Part shown: piece after piece, positions 32,301-41,124 of the stretch
How positions within the stretch are numbered: the stretch's first letter is position 1
Layout of the letters: each line of letters opens with the position of its first letter
Assembly (NCBI GenBank): GCA_030262895.1
Contig: JAJSZW010000015.1
Span: 1 to 43,695 of the forward strand
Origin: Deltaproteobacteria bacterium
Lineage (GTDB): Bacteria > Desulfobacterota > Desulfobacteria > Desulfobacterales > ETH-SRB1
Reading direction: 5' to 3'
Length of the DNA stretch: 43,695 nucleotides
The notes under the pieces: model-generated
Database searches by the model: none
Seen by the model: only the letters and a program-made list of their open reading frames with translations
Told to the model about the DNA's origin: nothing
Position numbers and translations under genes: made by a program

Positions 32301-34889
32301 GAGCAGTTCGATGCCAAAGAGTTCAAGGCCATGACATTCCATATGGTTTATGGCTTTATCATACACTGGAAAGAGCATGTCAGGGAAACCATAAAGCCGT
32401 TGTCTGAAGCATATCAAAGCGGGCTGGAGACCGGAGATTTTGAATATGGAGGCTATTGTGCCTTTTTTTACTGCTACCACTTATTTGTGTCAGGAAAGGG
32501 ACTGGATGAGGTTGAACTGGAAATGGCCAGATATAGCGATGCAATCGGCCGGCTCAAGCATGAACAATCCCTGCATATGCTTGGAATATTTCGGCAGACA
32601 GTAGCGAATTTGAGGGGGATGTCCGGAACCCGGCGTTCATTAGACGGCGACTATTACAATGAGGGGCGGATGCTGCCGATTCACAGCAAGGCGAAAGACA
32701 GAACCACTCTTTATTATCTTTATAGCAATAAACTTCTTTTGAACTATCTCTTTTGCGATTACAAAGAGGCCATCAAGAATGGAGCGCTGGCGGAAAGGTA
32801 TTTAGACGGAGTAGTGGGGATGGTGGTTGTTCCGATCTTTTTTTTCTACGATTCCCTGGCCAGGCTCGCAGTCTTTCACGATTCTTCGCGGTCCGAACAA
32901 AGGGTCATACTAAAAAAGGTAGCTGCCAACCGGAAAAGGATAAAGAAATGGGCGCATCATGCGCCAACGAATCATCTGCACAGGTTTTATCTGATCGAAG
33001 CAGAACGGATGCGGATTCTCGGCAAAGATGCCAGAGCAGAGGAGTATTATGATCAAGCGATTGAACTGGCAAAAAAACATGAATATATCAATGAAGAAGC
33101 ACTGGCAAATGAACTGGCAGCAAGATTCTATCTTGCAAAAGAAAACTCGAGGATTGCCGGGGCATATATACAAGATGCCCGTCACTCTTACCTTATATGG
33201 GGAGCAACGGCCAAGGTCAGGGATATAGATACGCGATACAGCCAGTTGCTTGCCGGCAGGCCGTTGAGAATCTTATCCGGAATTAACAAACCTGACAGAA
33301 CCATAACAACCATTGATTCAGGAGAATGTCTTGACCTTGCCTCTGTGATGAAGGCATCTCTGGCTATTTCCGGCGAAATCGTTCTAGACAGGCTGCTGGA
33401 GCGATTGATTAGAATAGCGATTGAGAATGCCGGGGCGGAAAAAGGCTTCCTGATCCTGGAATCCATGGGAAAATTGATGATTGAAGCAGAAGGATCGCTC
33501 GATCAGGATCACATCACGGTATTGCACTCGGTTCCATTGGAAGAAAGCAATAATCTTTCACCTGCCATAATTAATTATGTAGCCAGGACCCGGGAAAGCG
33601 TGGTTCTCAATGATGCCGCCACTGAAGGTCGTTTCACAAATGATCCGTATATTCTTTCCAGTCATCTTAAATCAGTCTTATGCGAGCCTATTATTTACAA
33701 ATCAAAACTCAGGGGTATCCTCTACCTGGAGAATAATCTTACAACTGGCGCGTTTACCATCAAGCGCACGGAAATGCTCAAACTTCTGACATCCCAGATC
33801 GCCATCTCCCTGGAAAACGCCAGGCTTTATACGAACCTGGAAGAGTCTGAACTGCGCTACAGGGAGCTTTATGAAAACATCATCGATATTGTAATACTAG
33901 TGGGCGAAGATGACACAATACTCATGGCAAATCCCCTTTTCTACACCTTTGTCGGGATTCCATACGGAGATAAGATCGAATTTACCTTTAAGGAGTGTAT
34001 ATATCAGAAAGATCGTTCCAGGGTGGAAAGTGAGATGCTTGCAAGACTCCTCAACGGGAATGATGTAAAAGATTTTGAATTCAGAATTGTAAACATGCAT
34101 GGAAAAACCTCTGCGGTCGAGTGCAATGCAAGGTCTATCAGAAAGGAGGGCAAACTTGCCGGATTCCAGATGGTAATCCGGGATATTACTGAGCGAAAGA
34201 AGTTGACAAATGACCTGCTTGAATCTCTCAGAGCCGTCGCGCAAGCCAGGGTCGGAACTATCCTTGGTCTTGCAAGACTTGCAGAATACAGGGATAAAGA
34301 GACAGGCGCACACCTTGAAAGGATACAGGAGTATACCAGGATGCTTACAGAGGAGCTTTCCAAAAGACCCAAATATAAAAAGTACCTCACAAAGAAATAC
34401 ATAGAGGATATTTCCTTTACATCCATTCTTCACGATATCGGAAAGGTGGGAATCCCTGACTCGATACTCCTGAAATCCGGAAGACTTACAAAAGAAGAGT
34501 TCGAAGTAGTAAAACGCCATCCAAAAATAGGGGGAGATGTCCTGAGGGAGGTTAACGCAAAGGTTGAGGGTCAATCGTTTTTGTCCATTGGAATGCGGGT
34601 TGCTTATTCCCATCATGAAAAATGGAACGGCACAGGATATCCGGAAGGCCTCAAGGGAGAAGAAATACCTCTATCCGCCAGAATTGTCGCGCTGGCTGAT
34701 GTGTATGACGCTATTGCAACAAAGCGAGTTTACAAAGATGCCTACTCCCACGAAAAGACCGTCGATATTATTGTAAACGAAAAGGGGAAGCATTTTGATC
34801 CCGAGGTGGTGGAAGCCTTTCTTGTCCTCAAAGACAGATTCATGACGATATGCAGGGAGAAGTGTCAAGATAATGAGCCGATGGTTTAA
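29358..34889 (+). CDS. Ser/Thr kinase-AAA ATPase-GAF-PAS-HD-GYP signalling protein (HstK-like N-terminus)
   Basis: 1843 aa from ATG 29358 (GGAG seven bases upstream; the frame is open further up). Domains: Hanks-type kinase 1-265 (lysine in VILKILKK, catalytic HKDINPANI about 126, DFGIS about 146, APE-like SPEQTGRMN); AAA ATPase about 300-620 (Walker A GRAGIGKTS about 330, Walker B FLDDMQWAD about 457); a helical TPR-like stretch about 700-1320; GAF about 1333-1494; PAS about 1497-1616 (ends in DITERKKL); HD-GYP about 1628-1830 with all metal residues (HDIGK, VKRHPKIG, SHHEKWNGTGYP, ADVYDA). It should phosphorylate proteins and cleave cyclic di-GMP. The kinase-AAA-GAF layout is that of the HstK family, where the C-terminus is usually a histidine kinase; here HD-GYP replaces it. 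It is divergent from the PKS gene. Confidence 0.92.
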   Translation: MISPPGYQISAKICESLNTVVYRGKRESDNLPVILKILKKAHPTPDELARYRHEFRITSSLHLKGVVGTYSLEDYENRLAIIFEDFNGKSLDRLMAGSRLSLEEFLVIAIKIVDALGRIHAANIIHKDINPANIVINHETGELKIIDFGISSTLSREEPAVKNPNILEGTLAYISPEQTGRMNRVLDYRTDFYSLGVILYELICRKLPFESDDLLEIIHSHIAKEPVAPYRLDQRIYRAVSEITMKLLAKNAEDRYQSAWGIKADLEECLSQLKNSGRIEPFSLARHDISDRLQVFQKLYGREKEIEILMEAFERTANGRREILMVTGRAGIGKTSIVKEMYKPITVRNGYFVSGKFDQFHRDIPYKTVVETFQELIRQILTESNTQLDQWREKLMAALGPNGQIIIDVIPNVELIIGPQPPVPKLEPFAAQNRFNLVFQNFIQALCRPDHPLTIFLDDMQWADSASLKLVELMITNRMAECFFIIGAYRDNQVAPGHPLMITLDAIKKEGITINNIALFPLDIENINQLLSDLLHADKEAAKPLAELVMQKTGGNPFFTEMFIKSVYEEKLLRFVPPAPGAGRGGWEWDMAGIQTLGITDNVVELLAGKIQQFSKKTQQALKLGSCIGDQFELQTLAAICNKSLEETAASLQEAVAESLVMISGNAYKLIDPDIKELAMGIRVEYRFSHERIHHAAYSLISETERKLIHQHIGQHLLRIIPPEQRKKRIFDIVNQLNLGLELIYCQADRNELAKLNLMAGKIAKQSAAFEPAFVYLRTGIGLLGEDNWKSEYDMSLQLYTEAAEAAYLCAEYALMEEFVLCVLERGRLLLDRAKAYEIRIEAYKAQYKLQEALETGLSILKDLGSRFPEKPNRLNIMLDLLRTKLLLAGKRISKLVDLKKMDDPIKLASMRILNRAGSAAYFANPDLLPLLVLRSVRFSIIYGNAPVAAFSYAVYGMILCGIVGDIEAGYRFGRLALSVLEQFDAKEFKAMTFHMVYGFIIHWKEHVRETIKPLSEAYQSGLETGDFEYGGYCAFFYCYHLFVSGKGLDEVELEMARYSDAIGRLKHEQSLHMLGIFRQTVANLRGMSGTRRSLDGDYYNEGRMLPIHSKAKDRTTLYYLYSNKLLLNYLFCDYKEAIKNGALAERYLDGVVGMVVVPIFFFYDSLARLAVFHDSSRSEQRVILKKVAANRKRIKKWAHHAPTNHLHRFYLIEAERMRILGKDARAEEYYDQAIELAKKHEYINEEALANELAARFYLAKENSRIAGAYIQDARHSYLIWGATAKVRDIDTRYSQLLAGRPLRILSGINKPDRTITTIDSGECLDLASVMKASLAISGEIVLDRLLERLIRIAIENAGAEKGFLILESMGKLMIEAEGSLDQDHITVLHSVPLEESNNLSPAIINYVARTRESVVLNDAATEGRFTNDPYILSSHLKSVLCEPIIYKSKLRGILYLENNLTTGAFTIKRTEMLKLLTSQIAISLENARLYTNLEESELRYRELYENIIDIVILVGEDDTILMANPLFYTFVGIPYGDKIEFTFKECIYQKDRSRVESEMLARLLNGNDVKDFEFRIVNMHGKTSAVECNARSIRKEGKLAGFQMVIRDITERKKLTNDLLESLRAVAQARVGTILGLARLAEYRDKETGAHLERIQEYTRMLTEELSKRPKYKKYLTKKYIEDISFTSILHDIGKVGIPDSILLKSGRLTKEEFEVVKRHPKIGGDVLREVNAKVEGQSFLSIGMRVAYSHHEKWNGTGYPEGLKGEEIPLSARIVALADVYDAIATKRVYKDAYSHEKTVDIIVNEKGKHFDPEVVEAFLVLKDRFMTICREKCQDNEPMV

Positions 34890-34954
34890 GAACCATAGAC
34901 CATCTAAACGGAATTGCGGATTTTCAAGAGGCTCTGTCCTCATCCCTTATCGTG

Positions 34955-35025
34955 TAACCGTTCACAGTTTGAGGTTGCTCAAAACATAAAACTGTGAACC
35001 GATAACTGTAAACCGTGAACGGTTA
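34955..35025. terminator. Hairpin with two alternative 3' arms between convergent genes
   Basis: TAACCGTTCACAGTTT (34955-34970) can pair with AAACTGTGAACCGATA (34988-35003) or with AAACCGTGAACGGTTA (35010-35025), each with one or two mismatches. It sits between the convergent kinase gene and der, so it may end both transcripts; there is no clear T run. The same GTTCAC/GTGAAC theme is seen at 10610-10697. Confidence 0.5.
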
Positions 35026-35027
35026 TC

Positions 35028-36365
35028 TTATCGTTTCTTCTTGCCGAATTCTATCCGGCCTGTCCGCTGGCGGAAGAGCAACCTGATGGGGGTTTTGTCT
35101 AACCCTGCGCGTTCACGGATCTGGTTGATAAGATACCTCTTGTATGAAAAATGAACTGCATCAGGATAGTTTACAAAGCAGACGAAAGTAGGCGGTTTTG
35201 CAGTCACCTGGGCAGCATAATAAAATTTAAGACGTTTTCCCCGAAAGAGTGAAGGCTCATTTTTTTTGATTGCCAGTTCCATTATCCTGTTTAATTGACC
35301 GGTTTTTATACGCGCTGCATACTGGTTGTAAACTTCATCAACATACGTGAATATCCTCGGAACTCTGAGGCCGGTAAGAGCGGAGATAGTAATGGCTGGT
35401 GCAAAACTTAAAAATTTTGACTCTATTTTTAATTGCTCATAATATTTTTTTGCAGTTTTACTGTCTTTTTCAACAAGATCCCATTTATTAAGCAGCATTA
35501 TGCAACTGCATTTTCTCTCAAAAGCATATCCTGCGATATTTATGTCCTGTTCTGTAATTCCCTCGTCCGCATCCATGACGATAAGGGCGACATCACATCT
35601 GTCAAGGCTCCTTAACGCTTTGATTATTGAAAACTTTTCAATCTTCTTTGATACTTTTCCTTTACGTCTGATACCGGCGGTATCTATAAGAAGATATGGC
35701 TTTCCGTCAATATTGCAGACAGAGTCAATTGCATCGCGAGTTGTTCCCGGAATATCGCTTACAAGCAGGCGTTTTTCACCCAGGATACGGTTTATGAGAG
35801 ATGATTTGCCGACATTCGGTCTGCCTACGACAGCGAGCTTTATCATATCTTCTGTTTGCACTGAGTCATATTTTGGAAATGCGAGTATCAGATCGTCGAG
35901 AAAATCATGCACACCATAGCGGTGTTCAGCAGAAACAGGATACAATTTTTTTATCCCAAGGCTGTAAAAATCATAAAGATTTGTCTCCTGTTCAAGACCG
36001 TCTATTTTATTAACAGCGTAAAAAACCGGTTTTTCCGTTGTGCGGAGGATTTCGATAATATCTCTATCATAGGGTGATATCCCTGCTTTGCCATCAAGCA
36101 GAAGAATTATAACATCAGCATCTTCTATGGCCTGGAGTACCTGAAAGCGGATTTCATTTGCAAAATCATCCTTGTCATCACTCAAAAAACCTCCTGTATC
36201 AACCAGGGTAAATACAACGTCATTCCAGGTAGCATCGCCGTAATTCCGGTCTCTTGTGACACCAGGGAAATCGTCGACAATGGCATCTCTCGATCCGGTA
36301 ATGCGGTTGAAAAAGGTGGATTTGCCGACATTTGGGCGGCCAACAATTGCAACAATAGGTTTCAT
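35028..36365 (-). CDS. der: Ribosome-assembly GTPase Der (EngA)
   Basis: A 445-aa protein with two GTPase domains in tandem, unique to Der: first [13 protein letters not shown] (about 8-20), DTGGF and NKID; second [13 protein letters not shown] (about 182-194), [11 protein letters not shown] and NKWD. The C-terminal KH-like domain closes with the family-typical end [19 protein letters not shown]. It helps assemble the 50S subunit. No Shine-Dalgarno is seen before the ATG: the upstream bases are an A/T stretch preceded by the 7-bp repeat at 36382-36402. It runs convergently to the kinase/HD-GYP gene and divergently from tsaD. Confidence 0.97.
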   Translation of the reverse strand: MKPIVAIVGRPNVGKSTFFNRITGSRDAIVDDFPGVTRDRNYGDATWNDVVFTLVDTGGFLSDDKDDFANEIRFQVLQAIEDADVIILLLDGKAGISPYDRDIIEILRTTEKPVFYAVNKIDGLEQETNLYDFYSLGIKKLYPVSAEHRYGVHDFLDDLILAFPKYDSVQTEDMIKLAVVGRPNVGKSSLINRILGEKRLLVSDIPGTTRDAIDSVCNIDGKPYLLIDTAGIRRKGKVSKKIEKFSIIKALRSLDRCDVALIVMDADEGITEQDINIAGYAFERKCSCIMLLNKWDLVEKDSKTAKKYYEQLKIESKFLSFAPAITISALTGLRVPRIFTYVDEVYNQYAARIKTGQLNRIMELAIKKNEPSLFRGKRLKFYYAAQVTAKPPTFVCFVNYPDAVHFSYKRYLINQIRERAGLDKTPIRLLFRQRTGRIEFGKKKR

Positions 36366-36381
36366 GGTTTTATATAATAAA

Positions 36382-36402
36382 GGTTGAAGGTTGAAGGTTG
36401 AA
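36382..36402. repeat. GGTTGAA tandem repeat, three units
   Basis: Three exact GGTTGAA units lie 17-37 bases upstream of the der start codon, where its ribosome site would be expected. Seven-base period, like the repeat at 6826-6853 but of other sequence. Confidence 0.8.
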
Positions 36403-36420
36403 GTTTTCTGACAGCCTTGT

Positions 36421-36631
36421 GCGCTTCAGCTTCAGGTATAATACATTAAAAACATGAAAAACTCACGTATAACATATCGTAAAGAAAGAACATGCCCTGA
36501 CTGAAAACATCAGTAACAATTCAAAAAGCCCTTAATAAACAATGACAACATCTTACCTGGTTCTTTCTTAACGATATCTAATACGCTCAAACAGTTTCCT
36601 GTTTTGAATGTATCACACCTGAAGCTTACGC
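36421..36631. repeat. Long nested foldback element between der and tsaD
   Basis: Outer arms: GCGCTTCAGCTTCAGGTATA... (36421-36453) against 36601-36631, about 80 percent complementary. Inner arms: CGTATAACATATCGTAAAGA... (36466-36491) against 36560-36585, with three mismatches in 26. The two pairs are in register, so about 211 bases can fold into one long hairpin, with a small ACTGA/TCAGT stem in the loop. The remaining spacer to 36783 holds the tsaD leader, AT-rich and with no gene. Either a MITE-like mobile element or a structured RNA; no transposase is present. Confidence 0.7.
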
Positions 36632-36783
36632 TCATCCGGTTTGTTTCATATTATCAAGAGTAATACGAGTTTTGTAAATTTCAGATAAATATTATAGTTG
36701 TTTTGTTTTAAATTTATATGATAAGCACGATTATATCTTTCAACAATAAAGATTGATGGAAAAGAAAAAAGAACACAGTTATT

Positions 36784-37782
36784 ATGATAATAATAGGCAT
36801 TGAAACATCCTGCGATGAAACCGCTGCGTCAATAGTTGTTGACGGCTCTGAAATTCTATCTTCTGTGGTGTCTTCTCAGGTGGATGTGCATCATAAATAT
36901 GGCGGCGTTGTGCCTGAGCTTGCTTCAAGAAAACATATAGAAGATATTGTACCAATTGTAAAGGAAGCTGTCAGCAAAGCCGGTATTAATTTTAAACAAA
37001 TTAATGCATTGGCTGTAACCCAGGGCCCGGGGCTTATAGGCTCATTAATAGTAGGTTTTTCATTTGCAAAATCTTTTGCTTATACACTTGGTATTCCATG
37101 GATAGGAGTAAACCATCTTGAGGGGCACATAAATTCTGTTTTTCTGGAATCAAATCCGCCGACATTTCCTTTTGTATCACTCTTGGCTTCCGGCGGTCAT
37201 ACAAGCATCTATTATGTTAAATCTCATACAGAGACCGAACTTATGGGGCAGACAAGGGATGATGCTGCCGGCGAGGCTTTTGACAAAGTCTCAAAAGCAA
37301 TAGGCCTCGGATATCCGGGCGGGATAGTTATAGACAGGCTGGCTAAAAAGGGAGACCCGTCGAAAATAGTTTTCCCACGAGCATACCTTGATAAGTCCGG
37401 TTTTGACTTCAGCTTCAGCGGTATAAAAACTGCGGTAAACCGCTATATTCAGACACACGGTGATGAATATAAAAACCAGATTCCCGATATTCTTGCCGGG
37501 TTTCAGGAGTCGGTCGTTGATGTTCTTTCATACAAAGTTTTAAACGCAGCAATGGAAAAGGGTTGCGATCGGATTTCTATTGTAGGAGGCGTGGCGGCGA
37601 ACAGCAGATTAAGAGCAAGGGTTATTAAGGATGCTGAACGAAAAGGAATTAAAGTACATATCCCTTCGGTTGATCTCTGCGGCGATAATGCAGCCATGAT
37701 TGCAGCTACAGGCTATCATTACTTAAAGGATGGAAAGTCTTCAGGCATTAGTGATGATGTGTATTCAAGAATTAAGATTTAG
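36784..37782 (+). CDS. tsaD: tRNA N6-adenosine threonylcarbamoyltransferase
   Basis: A 332-aa ASKHA-fold enzyme that, with TsaB and TsaE, adds threonylcarbamoyl to A37 of ANN-reading tRNAs. Signposts: IGIETSCDETAASIV (4-18), the metal-binding HLEGHINS (about 112-119), SGGHTSIYYV (about 135), DDAAGEAFDKVSKAIGLGYPGG (about 160-181), FSFSGIKTAV and GGVAANSRLR (about 266-275). The start ATG has only a weak purine-rich leader. It faces nagZ, with four bases between their stops. Confidence 0.96.
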   Translation: MIIIGIETSCDETAASIVVDGSEILSSVVSSQVDVHHKYGGVVPELASRKHIEDIVPIVKEAVSKAGINFKQINALAVTQGPGLIGSLIVGFSFAKSFAYTLGIPWIGVNHLEGHINSVFLESNPPTFPFVSLLASGGHTSIYYVKSHTETELMGQTRDDAAGEAFDKVSKAIGLGYPGGIVIDRLAKKGDPSKIVFPRAYLDKSGFDFSFSGIKTAVNRYIQTHGDEYKNQIPDILAGFQESVVDVLSYKVLNAAMEKGCDRISIVGGVAANSRLRARVIKDAERKGIKVHIPSVDLCGDNAAMIAATGYHYLKDGKSSGISDDVYSRIKI

Positions 37783-37785
37783 AAA

Positions 37786-38841
37786 TTAAAATAAATATTT
37801 TTCTTTTGTTTTCAGTATTCTTTTTACAGACTCCTTTCCTTTAGCCTTTATGTTTTTAGAATCCTTAAGATCCTTTAGAATTTTCTCATATGCAATTTCC
37901 ATATTCGGGCCTTTGTGGCAGATTAGAGCAATGTCGATATCTGCAGCAAGTATTTGTTTTATGACGGTTTTTATTTCGTAATTGCTTTTAATTGCTCCCA
38001 TATCCAGATCATCTGTCATGACTATTCCATCAAAATCCATTCTGTCTCGAAGAAGGTCTTTTGCAATTTTAATTGAAAGACTTGCAGGCCATTTAATGTC
38101 TATTTTGCTATAAAGTATGTGTGATAGCATAATCCCGGCCACATCATGTTTTATGGCTTCGTAAAACGGACGAAGATCACTTGATTCTAAAGTATGGAGA
38201 TCTGCATCAAGCGGAGGCATTTCAATATGAGGGTCAAGCACAGTTCTGCCGATTCCTGGAAAATGCTTTGCAACAGCCATGGTCCCGTTTCGTTGAAGTT
38301 GCTCTATTACTGTCACTCCCAGCTTTGATACCCATGCTGGATCATTCCCAAAAGATCTATCTCTCATAATACTTTTCTTCTTATCAAATGCCACATCCAG
38401 TACAGGAGCCATATTCATGTTTATCCCGACATTTTTTAATTCAGAAGCGGTTATCTCTGCAAAATGTTCAGCATCTTCTTCATCTTTCATATACGGATTG
38501 CCTGAAAACTGCGTAAAAGGCTCTTTCAGTCTGGCTACCTGTCCTCCTTCTTGATCAGTTGAGATAAATAGTGGTGGTTGGCCGCATTTTACCGCATATT
38601 CCTGAACCGACATACACAGGTCTTTTATCTGATCCTGGCTGGTCAGGTTCCTTGAAAACAGAATGATTCCTCCAAGCTTCAGGGTATCAATAAGAAAAAT
38701 CAGGTCATCATTGAGCCTGGTTCCATCAAATCCCGCCATCAGGCGCTGGCCGGCCAGTTGTTCGTTTGAAAATGCTGAAATATCCATTGGATTTCCTTTT
38801 TTTGACATGTAAATCTTGTTAATCCTGTCAGAGAAGTTCAT
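37786..38841 (-). CDS. nagZ: Beta-N-acetylhexosaminidase NagZ (GH3)
   Basis: A 351-aa family 3 glycoside hydrolase of peptidoglycan recycling that removes N-acetylglucosamine from muropeptides. Motifs: DQEGGQVARLKEPFTQF (about 115-131), KHFPGIGRTVLDPH (about 193-206) with the mobile catalytic His/Asp loop, and VMTDDLDMGAI (about 274-284) with the nucleophile Asp. No signal peptide, as usual for the cytoplasmic enzyme. The ATG at 38841 shares a base with the mltG stop (TAATG), which points to coupled translation; an ATG 54 bases later has its own AGGA and is an alternative start. Confidence 0.93.
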   Translation of the reverse strand: MNFSDRINKIYMSKKGNPMDISAFSNEQLAGQRLMAGFDGTRLNDDLIFLIDTLKLGGIILFSRNLTSQDQIKDLCMSVQEYAVKCGQPPLFISTDQEGGQVARLKEPFTQFSGNPYMKDEEDAEHFAEITASELKNVGINMNMAPVLDVAFDKKKSIMRDRSFGNDPAWVSKLGVTVIEQLQRNGTMAVAKHFPGIGRTVLDPHIEMPPLDADLHTLESSDLRPFYEAIKHDVAGIMLSHILYSKIDIKWPASLSIKIAKDLLRDRMDFDGIVMTDDLDMGAIKSNYEIKTVIKQILAADIDIALICHKGPNMEIAYEKILKDLKDSKNIKAKGKESVKRILKTKEKYLF

Positions 38842-39893
38842 TATTTTCTTAATTGATACTTTCTTACAGCCTTGTTGTGATCTCTTATATTAGTTGAGAA
38901 CATATGAGTATTGTCTTTTTTTGATACAAAATAAAGAAAATCCGTATCAGCGGGGAAGAGAGCAGCTTCTATTGCCTTTTTTCCAGGGTTTGCAATTGGT
39001 CCTGGTGGAAGGCCGGAAATCTGATAGGTGTTATAAGGTGTTGATGTTTTAAGATGTCTTTTTTTTATATTTCCGTCAAAGTCTTTTATCCCATAAATAA
39101 CAGTAGGATCACTTTCAAGCCGCATTTTCTTCTTTAAACGATTGTGAAAAACAGAAGAGATAACAGACCGTTCTTCGGGCTCGCCGGTCTCCTTTTCGAT
39201 TATGGATGCCAGCGTTACTGCCTGGTGAATTGAAAGTCCCAGTTTTTTTGCTTGTTCTTTAAAAGCAGGGGTGAAAACAGAACGAAACCTTTTGACCATT
39301 GCAGATATAATTTTTTCCGGGGTGATATTTTTTTGGAAGTAATATGTTTCAGGGAAGAGATATCCTTCAAAGGTTTCAGCGTCAATTCCTTCTTCATGCA
39401 CAAGCGATGAATCAAGTGCTGCCCTTAAAAAATCTTCTTCTTTGCCTAAACCTGCCTTGGCTAAATTTGAAGCAATCTGGTTTAGATTATAACCCTCCGG
39501 GATGGTCAGTTTATAAAGGCGTACTTTTCCGCTTACTGTTATATGGAATATTTTATTCGGTGGCATAGCGGCAGAAAGAAGGTATTCTCCAGCTTTTATT
39601 TTTTTATCATATCCTTTAATACGGGCAAGTAAATTAAATTTATACAGATCTTTTATAATGTCTGCTTTTTGCAGTCTTTCTGAAAAGGATTTAAAGTTCT
39701 GGCCCGGTTTAATAAGTATAATTTTTTCATTATGATCAATACTTGATGCGGGCATGTCTGCATACATAAAGAGATTAAGTATAAAGCAGAACAGGCCGGA
39801 AAATGACAAAAAAAGCGTTATTGAAATTGTTACTTTTAATTTATTCAAGCTGAAAGTTGCTCCAAAGACTATATGGGATGTCCCCAAGTCCAC
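38841..39893 (-). CDS. mltG: Endolytic murein transglycosylase MltG (YceG-like)
   Basis: A 350-aa membrane-anchored lytic transglycosylase. A single N-terminal membrane segment (about 20-43, VTISITLFLSFSGLFCFILNLF) is followed by a LysM-like subdomain (about 55-125) and the YceG catalytic domain with the Glu in LASIIEKETGEPEERS (about 233-248), NRLKKKMRLESDPTVIYG and TSTPYNTYQISGLPPGPIANPG. It cuts nascent glycan strands to end their growth. The start is not sure: GTG at 39893 has no ribosome site, while TTG at 39848 has GGAG upstream and still gives the membrane anchor. Coupled to nagZ, so both cell-wall enzymes are made together. Confidence 0.93.
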   Translation of the reverse strand: MDLGTSHIVFGATFSLNKLKVTISITLFLSFSGLFCFILNLFMYADMPASSIDHNEKIILIKPGQNFKSFSERLQKADIIKDLYKFNLLARIKGYDKKIKAGEYLLSAAMPPNKIFHITVSGKVRLYKLTIPEGYNLNQIASNLAKAGLGKEEDFLRAALDSSLVHEEGIDAETFEGYLFPETYYFQKNITPEKIISAMVKRFRSVFTPAFKEQAKKLGLSIHQAVTLASIIEKETGEPEERSVISSVFHNRLKKKMRLESDPTVIYGIKDFDGNIKKRHLKTSTPYNTYQISGLPPGPIANPGKKAIEAALFPADTDFLYFVSKKDNTHMFSTNIRDHNKAVRKYQLRK

Positions 39894-40042
39894 GTTTAAC
39901 CAAATGACACCCTTTTCGATAAATATGAAACGGCGTTGTGCCGCGTTTCATCTGTCCTTTCTAAAATATTAAACACCTGGATAAGCGATAACCTTAAAAC
40001 TTGAACCCAAGCCATTCGATTAATAAATCATAATGGCTCCTC
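39894..40042. other. Spacer with a hairpin and a possible degenerate attC
   Basis: ATGAAACGGC/GCCGCGTTTCAT (39927-39951) makes a hairpin upstream of mltG. At its right end, about 39982-40054, the minus strand reads GCGAATAA ... AGCCATT ... AATGGCT ... AAGGTTATCGC, a symmetrical layout that resembles the attC-like sites further right and overlaps the stop codon of the 40043 gene. This second reading is weak. Confidence 0.3.
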
Positions 40043-41092
40043 TTATTCGCCACTCTGCAATTTATTGAGCATATTTTCAAAAAGTGGGCGGTCTCTCAGG
40101 CTCATGAATTCTTCACGGAAGGTGATAACTTCCAGCTCGCCCCAGTTTTCTGAAGGTATGTCTCGCAGGATGAGGGCAAAACGGCTACCATCAAAGAGAC
40201 GAGTATTATCCATATAAGGTAAATCAAAGTAAGAAACGCCAAACTCTATACCATCTCTCACAAAGCGTCTAAGAGCGTATACTCCATCTTTGAAGTAGTC
40301 CCGGTAGAGTGCTATTTTGACAGCAACTTCATCCTCTTTTATATCTTCGAGAGTTATTTCGATAGCATAATATGCTTTGCCGTCGTTAATGATTTCCTGG
40401 TTTTCTTTTTCATCACTGATAGTGTAATCCCCGTTTATACCTCTACATTTGCCATAACAATTCTCATCCAGGTCTCGAAGTTCCCCATTCTTCCCTTCTA
40501 TTTTCAATCCATCAGCATTAGGGTCATACAACAAAACACATTTCGTCCCGTTTTTTTTCAACTGCACAGTCTTTGTAACCCCTATTCTGGATAACATGAC
40601 TTCCTGCTTCTTTGCAGTAGATTTGGACATCTTGATAAGGTCATTCCCGAGAGCCTTGAGTTTTTTTGATTCTTTTTCCATGCTGCTTTCTTTTTCCAGT
40701 TCTTTAATCCGTTTATATAAGTCTTCAAAGAGTGGCCTTGCGTTGAAATACTCCTGAAAGTTACTGAGGAGGAGGTTGAGGAATACGACCTTCTTGCATA
40801 GGTAATCTATATTATCTTTCCCCTGATTATCCGAGGAAAGTCCACCAAGGTACTCTTTCATAAGCGTATTAAACATGGATGCCCTTATATCACTGTCAGC
40901 GCTTTCCCGCCTGCTCATAATCTCTGCAAAGAGTTGGACTCGGCGGTTCTTCTCAGCATTAAAATGTAAAAGACCTGACACAACAAGACCGATTATGGGA
41001 ATGCTTATTGCCCCGATAATCTTGGCTATTGATTCGACCTTTTGGAGACTGCCATTCTCTTTCTCTCTTTTCTTTTTCATACTTCTCTCCAT
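40043..41092 (-). CDS. Unknown membrane-anchored protein with coiled coil
   Basis: A 349-aa protein that I do not recognise. One membrane segment is clear at about 24-44 (AKIIGAISIPIIGLVVSGLL) after a short, very basic N-terminus. Residues 45-170 look helical with a coiled coil (LYKRIKELEKESSMEKESKK), and about 170-345 is a mixed, Asp-rich domain, which may be exposed. ATG at 41080 has GGAGAG just upstream and may be the true start (4 residues shorter). It begins 32 bases after the stop of the carboxypeptidase-regulatory-like gene, on the same strand, without an attC-like site between them, so the two may be a two-gene unit at the far end of the cassette region. Confidence 0.7.
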   Translation of the reverse strand: MERSMKKKREKENGSLQKVESIAKIIGAISIPIIGLVVSGLLHFNAEKNRRVQLFAEIMSRRESADSDIRASMFNTLMKEYLGGLSSDNQGKDNIDYLCKKVVFLNLLLSNFQEYFNARPLFEDLYKRIKELEKESSMEKESKKLKALGNDLIKMSKSTAKKQEVMLSRIGVTKTVQLKKNGTKCVLLYDPNADGLKIEGKNGELRDLDENCYGKCRGINGDYTISDEKENQEIINDGKAYYAIEITLEDIKEDEVAVKIALYRDYFKDGVYALRRFVRDGIEFGVSYFDLPYMDNTRLFDGSRFALILRDIPSENWGELEVITFREEFMSLRDRPLFENMLNKLQSGE

Positions 41093-41124
41093 AACAATAG
41101 AATCCTGGTAGTTTCCCTGGTTGC

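Noticed and set aside
33897..34616. Open frame of 239 codons on the minus strand
   Set aside because: Antisense to the PAS and HD-GYP domains of the kinase protein; no ribosome site.
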